The notes under the pieces were generated by a model, which searched no databases, was not told where the DNA came from, and saw only the letters and a list, made by a program, of their open reading frames with translations. Below, piece by piece: positions 37,234 through 44,610 of a DNA stretch of 64,000 nucleotides. The stretch comes from Butyrivibrio proteoclasticus (GTDB lineage Bacteria > Bacillota > Clostridia > Lachnospirales > Lachnospiraceae). The DNA lies in NCBI RefSeq assembly GCF_900115735.1, contig NZ_FOXO01000004.1, forward strand, positions 40,417 through 104,416. Reading direction: 5' to 3'. Every line of letters starts with the position of its first letter. The first letter of the stretch is position 1. The position numbers and the translations under genes were made by a program.

Positions 37234-37871
37234 CTATTTATACGTCAGCATTGATTTCCACTTATAAGGGAAATCAATATGCGCCTTATCTATGTCATCT
37301 TTATACTTTCTCATAAGCTTTGACAGAGGTTTTACAAAGTTATCATTCCACCTCTTCTGATCCGGATACATTAGCTTCAGCATATATAATTGAGCGAATA
37401 ACCTTCGAGTAGGGATATAGGAAAATGCCCACCATAGTTATTCATGTGGTGTTTTACAACAAGTGTTCTCTGATTCTCTGCTATACATGCCGCAACTCGC
37501 TGCATAAATGCACTATGATTATGCTTTGCATTGTAATTCACCCCATTTGTATATCCTTCAGCCCCATACTTCTGTGAATGATAATAAGATATCTGTGACT
37601 TAAGGTATATTTCCACCTCGTCGATTGTTCCCATAAGCAGTTTTCTGAGCTCAGAATCAAAATAATATATGTTCTTGAGCTTCTCAAAACTCGTCTTGTC
37701 ATGAAACTTTTTATCTGACTTGGAAATAAATGGAAGGAAATATCCAGAGAATCTGTAATAATTTACATGATTGAGAAAATTAACAACGTCGCCATCATTT
37801 CTGACAACCAGGCCTTTTTTCTTAAGTATCTCAACCTGTTCTTTATACGTCTTAGACTTCTTAAGCTGCAT
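37234..37871 (-). pseudogene. Abi-family (AbiD/AbiF-like) abortive-infection gene with internal deletion
   Basis: The first 164 codons (37377-37871) match an Abi_2-family N-terminus: KTYKEQVEILKKKGLVVRND, FLNHVNYYRFSGYFLPFI, YYFDSELRKLLMGTIDEVEI and GGHFPISLLEGYS. Reading then ends at a stop. In another frame, 37234-37371, the family's C-terminus continues as MYPDQKRWNDNFVKPLSKLM and ends HIDFPYKWKSMLTYK. About 80-100 middle residues are missing compared with the usual roughly 300, so this is an internal deletion plus frameshift. A strong promoter remains upstream. Family proteins stop phage growth by killing the host cell; this copy is probably inactive. Confidence 0.75.
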
Positions 37872-37943
37872 ATTTACCCCTAAAATAAAAATGTGCCCCC
37901 ATTGGACACTTCAGTGAGAGGTGTGGGAGCTCCTGTTGACTTT

Positions 37944-37971
37944 ATTATAACAAAATAGGGCTATTTTTCAA
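37944..37971 (-). promoter_or_regulatory. strong promoter before the broken Abi gene
   Basis: TTGAAA (37966-37971), 16-bp spacer, TGT-extended TATAAT (37944-37949) on the minus strand, about 75 bp before the ATG; ribosome site AGGGG. Confidence 0.7.
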
Positions 37972-37990
37972 TAGATTTTTTTGTTTTTAA

Positions 37991-38212
37991 CGACGTCCGC
38001 TAAATGAAAAGATCATGGTCGGCGGAGAAAGTGCCGGTGGTGGATTATGTGCTGCACTCTGCATGAAAGCCAGCATAGATATTTATGATGGAATGTATCA
38101 TGCTTTCGACATGATGGAGCCAAATTCTGATATAGGAAAAGAGGCTATCCAAAAGTTTGAAGAACACTTTGAGTATGCAATGAACAACTACTACGCAAAA
38201 CAGGAGAACTGA
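37991..38212 (+). pseudogene. alpha/beta-hydrolase (esterase/lipase) remnant with internal deletion
   Basis: The only plus-strand coding trace. In-frame LNEKIMVGGESAGGGLCAAL contains the nucleophile elbow GESAGG of hormone-sensitive-lipase-type esterases. It passes without a break into SIDIYDGMYHAFDMMEPNSD, the His-containing C-terminus of the same family. The roughly 100 residues normally between them, including the catalytic Asp, and the whole N-terminus are missing. A stop precedes the first codon of this frame at 37988. It ends inside a bidirectional terminator. Confidence 0.7.
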
Positions 38213-38232
38213 ATCTCAGCTCTCCTGCTTTT
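38201..38232. terminator. bidirectional terminator
   Basis: CAGGAGAACTGA and TCAGCTCTCCTG pair (11 of 12) around a 3-nt loop. Five T follow on the plus strand and four T on the minus strand, so it can end both the esterase remnant and the membrane-protein gene. Confidence 0.75.
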
Positions 38233-39212
38233 TATATAGCTTCAAGCTCATGTTCTTTATCATACATCTTCCTATCCTGTCTTTTCATGAACAGGATTCT
38301 TGAAAGAAGCACTATCAGGCAGGATCCAACAAATATCTGAACAGGGTATGAAAAAATTGATTCTTCCGGAATTATCATTGCAAGCATAGTTATTGCACCC
38401 ACCGGTGGCATATACATCCCGGAAAAATATATGACAGCCAGCATAATGCAGGTGGCAGCAATAGCTGAAACTGTCAGCGGCATCTCCATCTTTACAGAAA
38501 GCATATATCTTGATAATGCCCCTATGACAGAGCACAATGTGATCACCGCAATCGTTTTTACTGGCTTATTTCTTGTTTTGTTCCGTGGCCGTGAGAACTC
38601 TGTAAACGCTACTAACAAAGGCGGAGCCACTATAAATTTGAACCCGGATTTAATAGCGGCAAAAGCAATTACAGCAACGCAAATAATCCTTAGCACCGCA
38701 TCGATCCAGTCGTCCTTTGAATTAAGCATGACCGGCACATACTCATCATCCTCCCTCAGTCCATTAACAAGAAACCATTTATGGAAAAGAATAACAAGAA
38801 GCGTAAGTACAAATGCCGCAGCCGGATATATTAAGCTTTCTGTTTGCAACATCACCGGCAGTACTATTGCAGATACAAAAGGTGCAAATGTTGTTCCTGA
38901 GTACATGAACAGTATCTGTGCCAGAGAAAATGCTATCATCATCTCGGTATAGACCCCCAGTCCTGAATATCTTACTATGCCTACTCCTGCCAAAGCGCAG
39001 CTTGTGATCAACATGAGCATGCGCCTTCCATTAACTTTCCAACTTCTTTTCGGAGCCATCATATAACCAACTGCAAGAGCTGTTATCTCAGGAAAGATTA
39101 TCTCTTTCTCATGAAGCATTTCTGAAGAAAGAGTCATCAATGCTACCAATAATACGGTACAGACAGATGGTATCAATTCTTTTAATTTCAAATCTGATAT
39201 GTTCATTTTCAT
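38232..39212 (-). CDS. multi-spanning membrane protein, distantly HPP-like
   Basis: Unrecognised with certainty. About ten hydrophobic segments in 326 residues, arranged as two similar halves: IIFPEITALAVGYMMAPKR / TTFAPFVSAIVLPVML in the first and FIVAPPLLVAFTEFSRPRN / MYMPPVGAITMLAMIIP in the second. The latter resembles the HPP-family motif region, but the match is weak. ATG at 39212 is chosen; an upstream TTG at 39230 is possible and neither has a clear ribosome site. It ends in the bidirectional terminator. A permease role is plausible, substrate unknown. Confidence 0.7.
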   Translation of the reverse strand: MKMNISDLKLKELIPSVCTVLLVALMTLSSEMLHEKEIIFPEITALAVGYMMAPKRSWKVNGRRMLMLITSCALAGVGIVRYSGLGVYTEMMIAFSLAQILFMYSGTTFAPFVSAIVLPVMLQTESLIYPAAAFVLTLLVILFHKWFLVNGLREDDEYVPVMLNSKDDWIDAVLRIICVAVIAFAAIKSGFKFIVAPPLLVAFTEFSRPRNKTRNKPVKTIAVITLCSVIGALSRYMLSVKMEMPLTVSAIAATCIMLAVIYFSGMYMPPVGAITMLAMIIPEESIFSYPVQIFVGSCLIVLLSRILFMKRQDRKMYDKEHELEAI

Positions 39213-39273
39213 TTTACATTTTATTAACAACGTTTTTAATTTGGCTTAAAGTTCTCTCAGTATTATAAATACA

Positions 39274-39327
39274 TCAAGAGGAACACAAAACCTCCTGATA
39301 CCCCACAAACAAAAATTTCTTTTTCAT
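39274..39327 (-). CDS. possible 17-residue leader peptide or broken gene start
   Basis: MKKKFLFVGYQEVLCSS preceded by GGAGAGG at good spacing. It lies in the 210-bp gap before the membrane-protein gene. It may be a leader peptide, the stump of a deleted gene, or chance. A hairpin CTCTCCGG/CCGGAGAG (39333-39355) overlaps its ribosome site and could control it. Confidence 0.25.
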   Translation of the reverse strand: MKKKFLFVGYQEVLCSS

Positions 39328-39368
39328 AACACCTCTCCGGCCAAACTCCGGAGAGTCCTCCCTAAAAC

Positions 39369-39395
39369 AAAGCCGAAGCTTTTTGCTCCGGCTTT
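39369..39395 (-). terminator. terminator after the Nudix gene
   Basis: AAAGCCGGAGC and GCTTCGGCTTT pair with one mismatch across five bases, followed on the minus strand by GTTTT; weak T tract. Confidence 0.5.
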
Positions 39396-39441
39396 ATATA
39401 TTATCCAGGTACTTTTCCGTTCACTATCCCTAATATCAGCA

Positions 39442-39996
39442 TCATGGAGCATAATTCAGATAGTCCATTACCAGCTCAAGCCCCTCTGTCGGCACACAGA
39501 ATGTTCCATCTCTGTGCAGGCATCCTTCATGAACTTCCTTTATATCAAACCACCTGACTTCATCAACTTCTTCTTTCTGCAGAACAAGGCTGCTGATATC
39601 AACAGGTTTCTCATACACATAGACAAAAGCCACTTCATTGTCCCTGAACATCTTTCCATGGAACTCCATCTCATATTTGATATGGAATTTTCCCGCAAAA
39701 GAAAGATCTCCTTCATTAGCTCTTATCCCCAGTTCCTCAAATAATTCTCTCTGTGCAGATTCCAGCGGATCATCGCCTGCCTGGATATGCCCTGCGGAAG
39801 AAGTGTCAAACATTCCGGGAAATGACTCTTTTTCAGCACTCCTTTTCTGAAGAAGGACCTGATAACTATCACCATCTCTCTTCACAATCCATATATGTGC
39901 TGTCCTGTGAGGAATTCCCTTATCATGGGCTTCACTCCTTGTGATAGTCTTCCCTGTGGGAATCCCATTGTCATCAGTTATATCAAAAATTTCCAT
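39442..39996 (-). CDS. Nudix hydrolase, isopentenyl-diphosphate-isomerase-like subgroup
   Basis: A 184-residue Nudix protein. It begins MEIFDITDDNGIPTGKTITR and continues GIPHRTAHIWIV, the layout of IPP-isomerase-like Nudix enzymes. The Nudix box reads GHIQAGDDPLESAQRELFEE then LGI; the first Glu of the consensus is Asp here (GDD), while REL.EELG is intact. Late segment EEVDEVRWFDIKEV is typical of the group. Substrate unknown. The start at 39996 is a judgement: AGGAAA is a little far upstream. Confidence 0.8.
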   Translation of the reverse strand: MEIFDITDDNGIPTGKTITRSEAHDKGIPHRTAHIWIVKRDGDSYQVLLQKRSAEKESFPGMFDTSSAGHIQAGDDPLESAQRELFEELGIRANEGDLSFAGKFHIKYEMEFHGKMFRDNEVAFVYVYEKPVDISSLVLQKEEVDEVRWFDIKEVHEGCLHRDGTFCVPTEGLELVMDYLNYAP

Positions 39997-40070
39997 TGTA
40001 TTACTAATTTCCTGTTCTGTCATTGAGACGCAATTGAGCGCCAATTGATTTTTCTGTTTTATCTTCCAGA

Positions 40071-40200
40071 TCAATGTTCCGCTACTATCTCTGAAACAGC
40101 CACAAGTGCTGCTTCACCATTTATAGCTACTCTTCCGTTTCCAAGCATCTCACAATAAAGATGCCCACCTCTTTTGGAGGCCTGGTAAGCATGGATCCAG
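40071..40200 (-). pseudogene. PhzF-family protein, C-terminal remnant
   Basis: The reading TWIHAYQASKRGGHLYCEML then GNGRVAINGEAALVAVSEIV ends in AEH and a stop. QASKRGG followed by G.V.I.G.A is the C-terminal signature of PhzF-like isomerase/epimerase proteins. Upstream the frame soon meets stop codons and the sequence belongs to another family (40150-40269), so only the tail survives. Confidence 0.65.
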
Positions 40201-40269
40201 GTAAATCGTTCCTTGACTGCTCTTTATCCTTATGCTGCTCTGTGTGAAAACTTCGATATTATCAAGCAT
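40150..40269 (-). pseudogene. metallo-beta-lactamase-fold hydrolase start, fused out of frame to the PhzF tail
   Basis: A 39-codon reading starts MLDNIEVFTQSSIRIKSSQG then TIYLDP, which resembles the first beta-strands of small MBL-fold hydrolases that continue into a THDHYDH metal site. The similarity breaks off just after YLDP and the remaining codons are the PhzF remnant in the wrong frame. The join lies near 40190-40200. This looks like a deletion that removed the rest of one gene and the start of another. Confidence 0.5.
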
Positions 40270-40286
40270 TACTATCTGCCACTCAA

Positions 40287-40461
40287 AATGTGTTTAAATA
40301 TACTTAACACATCGAGAAATTGAAGTCCTCACGGATACTTCTTACTGCTTCAACGTGTATGCTTTGGCGATTGCAAGCAATACGCTACTCACAAGTTCTT
40401 GTACACTCCACAGTCGTAAATTCCTGCGATAGCCCACAGTACATACTTACGTTTGCTTTAG
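40287..40461 (-). ncRNA. probable omega (right-end) RNA of TnpB
   Basis: The roughly 170-bp stretch between the tnpB stop and the element end has no gene and is the place where TnpB guide RNAs are made in IS200/605 and IS607 elements. The end of the scaffold, GACTTCAATTTCTCGATGTG, is followed by the element border, so the guide would read into flanking DNA near 40286. Position based; no structure was computed. Confidence 0.5.
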
Positions 40462-41622
40462 TTATGCAATTTCGTAAGTTTTGGCATCTCTAAGATTTAT
40501 GCTTGCATTAAAATCTCTATCTTCAACATAACCGCAGTCACATCGATAAATTCTATCTGAAAGTTTTAAATCTTTCTTGATATTACCGCAGCAATGGCAT
40601 ATTTTTGATGATGGATACCATCTGTCTACAATCCTAAGTTCAATACCGTTATCATCACATTTAGTCTTTAACTTAGTTCTAAATTCATAAAACTTCTGCG
40701 ATGCAACAGCTTCTGAAAGATGCCTGTTCTTCATCATTCCCGATACATTCAAGTCCTCAATAGTTATATAAGACGGCTTGGTTTTCACTATCTCAGCTAT
40801 TGTCTTATTGATGTAATTAGTACGGATATTGTCTATCCTATGATGAAGCTTCTGTACTTTAAGCTTTTGTTTTTGTATATTTTTCTGAGTGGACTTTCCT
40901 TTCTTAAAATTTTCATACTTGCGTGATAGACACCTTTGTTCTCTACGCAGTTGTTTTTCAATTTTTCTTAATCTTGCTGACTTATTGATATTCTTGTATG
41001 TTTTCCCATTTGAAACAATCGCCAAATCTTTTAAGCCTAAGTCAATCCCTATGCCATCATTGCTATTATTGGCAATCTTGACATTAGGAATATCAACAAG
41101 AACTGATACGTAGTATCTACCTGCTCTAATGGACACTGTACCGCTTTTTATTTTCCATCCGTCTTTAGTTGTAGGTAAATAGCCCTTTTCTTTAAGACGT
41201 ACCCAACCTAAAGTCGGTATGTTTAGTCTATGTCTTTCGCAGCAACAATCCTTTGGGTTGTTCTTTACAAAATACATTTTTACATCTGACTTGCCTTTCT
41301 TTTTGAAATTTGGAAAAGCACTCTGATGTTTAAAAAACCTTGTAAAAGCAGTGTATCCATCTTCAATAGATTTCTTTACGGCTTTTGAATATGCTTCCTT
41401 AATCCATACTTTATCAGGGTTATTAGGAATATATTCATTATTAAGCCATACACTAAAACTCTTGCCTGTCATGAACTTCTCACCCTTGTCATGTAAGCTT
41501 TTGTTATGACCAAGATAGAAGTTGTAGACATATCTACAAGTACCAATAGTCTTACTGATTTTAACTTTTTGCTCGGCTGTCGGATTAATTTCCGTTTTGA
41601 AGCTCTTTAGCAATTTCCTCAT
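40462..41622 (-). CDS. tnpB: TnpB RNA-guided nuclease of IS607 element
   Basis: A 386-residue OrfB/TnpB protein, ancestor-type of Cas12. The RuvC triad is complete: Asp194 in GIDLGLKDLAIVS, Glu289 in ITIEDLNVSGM and Asp370 in DRDFNASINL. The zinc finger has Cys342 and Cys345 (CHCCG) and Cys361 and Cys363 (CDCG). N-terminal helix-turn-helix-like region LKSFKTEINPTAEQKVKISK is standard. Its 5' end overlaps tnpA by 38 bp. It appears fully functional; in studied homologues TnpB cuts donor sites to keep the element. Confidence 0.93.
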   Translation of the reverse strand: MRKLLKSFKTEINPTAEQKVKISKTIGTCRYVYNFYLGHNKSLHDKGEKFMTGKSFSVWLNNEYIPNNPDKVWIKEAYSKAVKKSIEDGYTAFTRFFKHQSAFPNFKKKGKSDVKMYFVKNNPKDCCCERHRLNIPTLGWVRLKEKGYLPTTKDGWKIKSGTVSIRAGRYYVSVLVDIPNVKIANNSNDGIGIDLGLKDLAIVSNGKTYKNINKSARLRKIEKQLRREQRCLSRKYENFKKGKSTQKNIQKQKLKVQKLHHRIDNIRTNYINKTIAEIVKTKPSYITIEDLNVSGMMKNRHLSEAVASQKFYEFRTKLKTKCDDNGIELRIVDRWYPSSKICHCCGNIKKDLKLSDRIYRCDCGYVEDRDFNASINLRDAKTYEIA

Positions 41623-42223
41623 CCCTTTCTATTTGTTTTTTATACTTGCGAAGTCCATACAACCTACAAGAAAACACATGGAGTATTGAAACAATATCCT
41701 GTACTAGTTCTTCTTGTGGTGATAGATCTTCATTGTTTACTACCACTATGGTCGTATTGAACTTCATACAGAATTTTTCAAACCAATCATAGCCAAAACG
41801 GATAAATCTGTCTTTATGCGTTACTATGATAGTTTTGATTTTTTGTTCCATGACTTCATCTAATAGTTCATTCCACTTTTTACGGTTGTAATTTAGACCA
41901 CTTCCATAATCTTCAATACATTGGTCTACAATAATGCCTCTGGCATTGCAAAACTGCCGTAAAAAAGATACCTGATTATGTAAGTCATCTTTTTGATTTC
42001 TTGTAGACACTCTGGCATAAATAACAATCTGACGATTATCATTTTCTGTGTTTATACCTTTAAACTGAAGATATTGGTCATAAGTATAATAACGCCTATC
42101 AGTTGGAGTTCGGTTCGCCTTTAGAGTTCCTTCCCTATCCCATCGCTGCAATGTCTTAACGGAAACACCCAATAGTTCGGCAAAATCTTTTGGCTTGTAA
42201 TTTGTGATATTTGATGTGTTCAT
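41585..42223 (-). CDS. tnpA: IS607 serine recombinase TnpA
   Basis: A 212-residue serine transposase. N-terminal MerR-like helix-turn-helix (KPKDFAELLGVSVKTLQRWD) and a resolvase catalytic domain with nucleophile Ser73 in IYARVSTRNQKDDL, then YGSGLNYNRKKWNELL, IVTHKDRFIRFGYDWFE. Length is normal. It precedes and overlaps tnpB, and binds presumably the CACATT repeats just upstream. Confidence 0.93.
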   Translation of the reverse strand: MNTSNITNYKPKDFAELLGVSVKTLQRWDREGTLKANRTPTDRRYYTYDQYLQFKGINTENDNRQIVIYARVSTRNQKDDLHNQVSFLRQFCNARGIIVDQCIEDYGSGLNYNRKKWNELLDEVMEQKIKTIIVTHKDRFIRFGYDWFEKFCMKFNTTIVVVNNEDLSPQEELVQDIVSILHVFSCRLYGLRKYKKQIERDEEIAKELQNGN

Positions 42224-42242
42224 AATAACTTACTCCTTCGAG

Positions 42243-42280
42243 CACATTTAAACACATTTAATCACATTTAATCACATTGG
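42243..42280 (+). repeat. four 10-bp direct repeats at the IS607 end
   Basis: CACATTTAAA, CACATTTAAT, CACATTTAAT, CACATTGG at 42243, 42253, 42263 and 42273. One-turn spacing fits cooperative binding of the TnpA HTH domain. Confidence 0.8.
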
Positions 42281-42317
42281 TCAATATCTTAGGTTGCTTA
42301 ACATTTCTCCTACTGTT

Positions 42318-43046
42318 TTAATATATTGGTCTGTCAGCCTTGGCAGTCCTACCAACAAGAACATAGGAAAGCAGGAACATCACAGCCACAAACCCGATGA
42401 AATAACCATTTCCATCCTGCGATTCCATAGTTGCAATATAATCATAAGCCCCATGCAAAAGAGCCGGTACAACTACAGCAAGTATCCTACAGATCTTGGA
42501 ACCAATATTTTCGCCTCTGTAATCAAGCTTCTTGGCAATCCCATAAAAGATTCCCATGAAAACGCCAAAACAGGCATGCCCCGGAATTGCTGTGACAGCC
42601 CTTACTATGGCAGTTCCAAAGCCATACATCATAACATAGCTGATGTTCTCCCACAATGCAAATCCAAGGGAAACAAAAACTGCATATACAACTCCATCGT
42701 ACTGGCAATTAAACTCCCAGCTGCTCCATGTCTGTCTTTTCATGCAAAAATATTTCGAGCTTTCCTCAGCAAATGCAACAATGCCAAAGTAAAGGATTAT
42801 GTTATATAGTGGCGATTCATACGGAACTGCAAGCCCCAAAATAGCAGACAATACTCGCTCCTCAACGAGTGCCAGCAGCGATGACAATATACCTGCTTTT
42901 ATCAGAGTCCATATCATATATGGGCTCTCCCTCTCAAGCTTGTCTGACCTGTATACCTTTACCATCAGAAATATCGCAGGTATAACAGCTGCAGCTATAA
43001 GTATTCCGTTATAAACAAGATATGGTGCAACAAGAAAATAGAACAT
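42318..43046 (-). CDS. PrsW-family intramembrane metalloprotease
   Basis: A 242-residue polytopic protein. The PrsW motifs are all there: FAEESSKYF (Glu94, Glu95), ALWENISY (Glu133-Asn134), PGHACFGVFMG (His157) and LLHGAYDY (His198). Homologue PrsW in Bacillus subtilis cuts the anti-sigma factor RsiW; others act on different membrane proteins. No sigma/anti-sigma pair is near. It is the last gene of a tight run that includes a YdcF-type protein and a 40-residue membrane peptide, one of which could be a partner or substrate. Confidence 0.87.
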   Translation of the reverse strand: MFYFLVAPYLVYNGILIAAAVIPAIFLMVKVYRSDKLERESPYMIWTLIKAGILSSLLALVEERVLSAILGLAVPYESPLYNIILYFGIVAFAEESSKYFCMKRQTWSSWEFNCQYDGVVYAVFVSLGFALWENISYVMMYGFGTAIVRAVTAIPGHACFGVFMGIFYGIAKKLDYRGENIGSKICRILAVVVPALLHGAYDYIATMESQDGNGYFIGFVAVMFLLSYVLVGRTAKADRPIY

Positions 43047-43109
43047 TGTCCTTCTCCCTCTTTACAAAATCACAGTATCCATCCTGCATCCTTCGCTGGT
43101 TGAATATCC

Positions 43110-43232
43110 TTACCTTCCACAGCTCTTTCCATATGCAGAACGGCCAACAAGAAACCCTGCCAGTCCAAACAATGAAGAAATCACCAGTAATACAGCCATC
43201 AAAGTCCATTCTTTTTTTATATTATTTTTCAT
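43110..43232 (-). CDS. 40-residue single-span membrane protein
   Basis: MKNNIKKEWTLMAVLLVISS then LFGLAGFLVGRSAYGKSCGR: a basic N-terminus, one membrane helix and a Gly-rich basic tail. GAGGAT lies before the ATG, inside the end of the YdcF-type gene, whose stop is six bases upstream. It is followed by the PrsW protease gene 63 bp on. Function unknown; a regulator or substrate of the protease is one idea. Confidence 0.6.
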   Translation of the reverse strand: MKNNIKKEWTLMAVLLVISSLFGLAGFLVGRSAYGKSCGR

Positions 43233-43237
43233 ATCAG

Positions 43238-43999
43238 TTAAATCCTCATCTTACGAAAGTCTCTTATTATTCCAAAACATTCTCTAACCATGTTATTAGG
43301 AAGATACCATGGAACAGTATATGCAGCAATTCCGCATACTTCATCATCTGTGAGCATCTTTGCCAGATGTACTCCTCGAAATACATGGAAATTGTTTGTC
43401 ACAATTCCAACCTTTAGCTGTTTATCAACATCTGCTGCCTTCTTCATGATATCAAGCGAATACTGTATGTTCTCGCTTGTGTCCATGGCTTTAGGCTCAG
43501 CGATAACCCTCTCCGGGTCTATACCTCTTGAAACAAGATAGTCCTTTCCTCCATCGCCTTCACTTACAGATTCATTTTGCCCTTGTCCTCCAGAAACTAT
43601 GCAAATAGTATCCGGATTCTCAGAAAGATAGGTATAAGCTGCATCCAGCCTGTACTTAAAAATAATACTTGGTCCATTATCCCGCATCTGGGCACCAAGT
43701 ACCACGATATAGTCAAGATCTTTTTCACCTTTATCACCAAAGTGGCTTACCATGGCGATCGTGCATATGATCAGCACAGTCATAGCCAGTGCAATTAAAA
43801 CATAGCTAATTGTCCTAAGTGCAATTGGTACTTTCAGCAACCGCCACTTGCCTGCAAGAAAAAATGCCAATCCAAAAATAGCTGCACCCGCGAGCCAGAT
43901 GACAAAAGAAAATGTTCCACTTCCGACCATATAGATGCTCACGGAATAGGCAAGGCAGATAAATATAAGCGTCAATAATATGTATCTCATGGGATTCAT
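43238..43999 (-). CDS. YdcF/ElyC-type DUF218 membrane protein
   Basis: A 253-residue protein with four N-terminal membrane segments and a DUF218 domain: YIVVLGAQMRDNGPS, CIVSGGQGQNESVSEG, TSENIQYSLDIMKK and IVTNNFHVFRG. Family members (SanA, ElyC, YdcF) act in envelope homeostasis; enzymatic activity is unclear. ATG at 43999 overlaps the shifted-frame stop of the preceding small gene (TGATG), so translation is probably coupled. Confidence 0.85.
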   Translation of the reverse strand: MNPMRYILLTLIFICLAYSVSIYMVGSGTFSFVIWLAGAAIFGLAFFLAGKWRLLKVPIALRTISYVLIALAMTVLIICTIAMVSHFGDKGEKDLDYIVVLGAQMRDNGPSIIFKYRLDAAYTYLSENPDTICIVSGGQGQNESVSEGDGGKDYLVSRGIDPERVIAEPKAMDTSENIQYSLDIMKKAADVDKQLKVGIVTNNFHVFRGVHLAKMLTDDEVCGIAAYTVPWYLPNNMVRECFGIIRDFRKMRI

Positions 44000-44144
44000 C
44001 AATACTCTTCCTCATCCAAGCGCTCTATGACATAATCCCTGGCATGGCATCCAGCTCTTCCTCTGTTCCAAATAAAGTAAACTGCTTAGCATTACTTATA
44101 AGCATGTCATAGTCTGCGCATTCTTCCTCAGTTAACTCCCTCAT
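43999..44144 (-). pseudogene. small acidic protein gene with a frameshift
   Basis: The start frame reads MRELTEEECADYDMLISNAK then QFTLFGTEEELDAM and soon stops. Another frame continues ARDYVIERLDEEEY and stops with a TGATG overlap to the YdcF-type ATG. A coupled stop in the shifted frame suggests that the original gene crossed both frames and lost or gained a base near 44040-44050. Unknown family; about 48 residues when joined. A sequencing error is possible. Confidence 0.4.
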
Positions 44145-44166
44145 AGTCAAAACTAATTCCCCACCA

Positions 44167-44610
44167 TCATAAGTTTTTGTAAAACTCAACTGCTGCCCAG
44201 CACTCTTCCTCTGTGGGATGGCCTTTCTGAATACCGCCAACTACTTTGAGCGGTCCAAAGGTATCAAAACCTTTTGCAGTAAATCTACCAAGTTCGCTGC
44301 AGTGTTTACCCTCTGTTATTTCTGATATAGCATTGAAAATTCCACCTGTGGGATTACCGGCTGTGGCTATGAAAAAAACATCCTTATTAGTCGGCAGGTT
44401 TACCCTTGCGAAATTCAGAACCTGTTCTGCAAACTTTAGGTAATATATACCGGAAGCCAAACCAATCCTGTCATAACCTGTCAGGTCAACCTCATGCTTA
44501 TCTGTAACATCGATAAGCACAACCTCGGGATCATATCCTTTTATCGCATCTAGCACCTTTTTAGTATTTCCATGATGCTTGCTGTAATACACAATAGCTG
44601 TCTTTCCCAA
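44167..44610 (-). CDS. flavodoxin-like protein
   Basis: A 147-residue flavodoxin-fold protein. The phosphate-binding loop reads VYYSKHHGNTKKVLDAI; later segments DRIGLASGIYYLKFAEQVL and FFIATAGNPTGGIFNAISEI fit the FMN-binding loops. The TTG start (44608-44610) lies right after the stop of the upstream unknown gene (TAATTG) with AGAGGA at seven bases. It probably carries FMN for electron transfer; partner unknown. Confidence 0.85.
   Translation of the reverse strand: MGKTAIVYYSKHHGNTKKVLDAIKGYDPEVVLIDVTDKHEVDLTGYDRIGLASGIYYLKFAEQVLNFARVNLPTNKDVFFIATAGNPTGGIFNAISEITEGKHCSELGRFTAKGFDTFGPLKVVGGIQKGHPTEEECWAAVEFYKNL

Larger units (their letters stand above)
40287..42280 (-). mobile_element. IS607-family insertion sequence (tnpA + tnpB)
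   Basis: Contains an intact serine-recombinase TnpA and an intact TnpB in the usual overlapping order. The ends share AATGTGTTTAAA in inverted orientation (40287-40298 and 42247-42258). One end has four CACATT repeats at 10-bp spacing and finishes in GG (42279-42280), compatible with the GG preference of IS607. No target duplication is expected. It lies 18 bp from the start of the broken MBL-fold gene. Confidence 0.8.

Noticed and set aside
38431..38952. Plus-strand 173-codon frame
   Set aside because: Antisense to the membrane-protein gene, which has clear membrane segments; no ribosome site or family signal.
42243..42280. Possible short CRISPR or origin iterons
   Set aside because: Four 10-bp repeats sit at the end of an IS607 element and fit transposase binding.
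43009..43209. 66-codon minus-strand frame
   Set aside because: Cys/Trp-rich and overlaps the 40-residue membrane peptide, which has a proper start and ribosome site in another frame.
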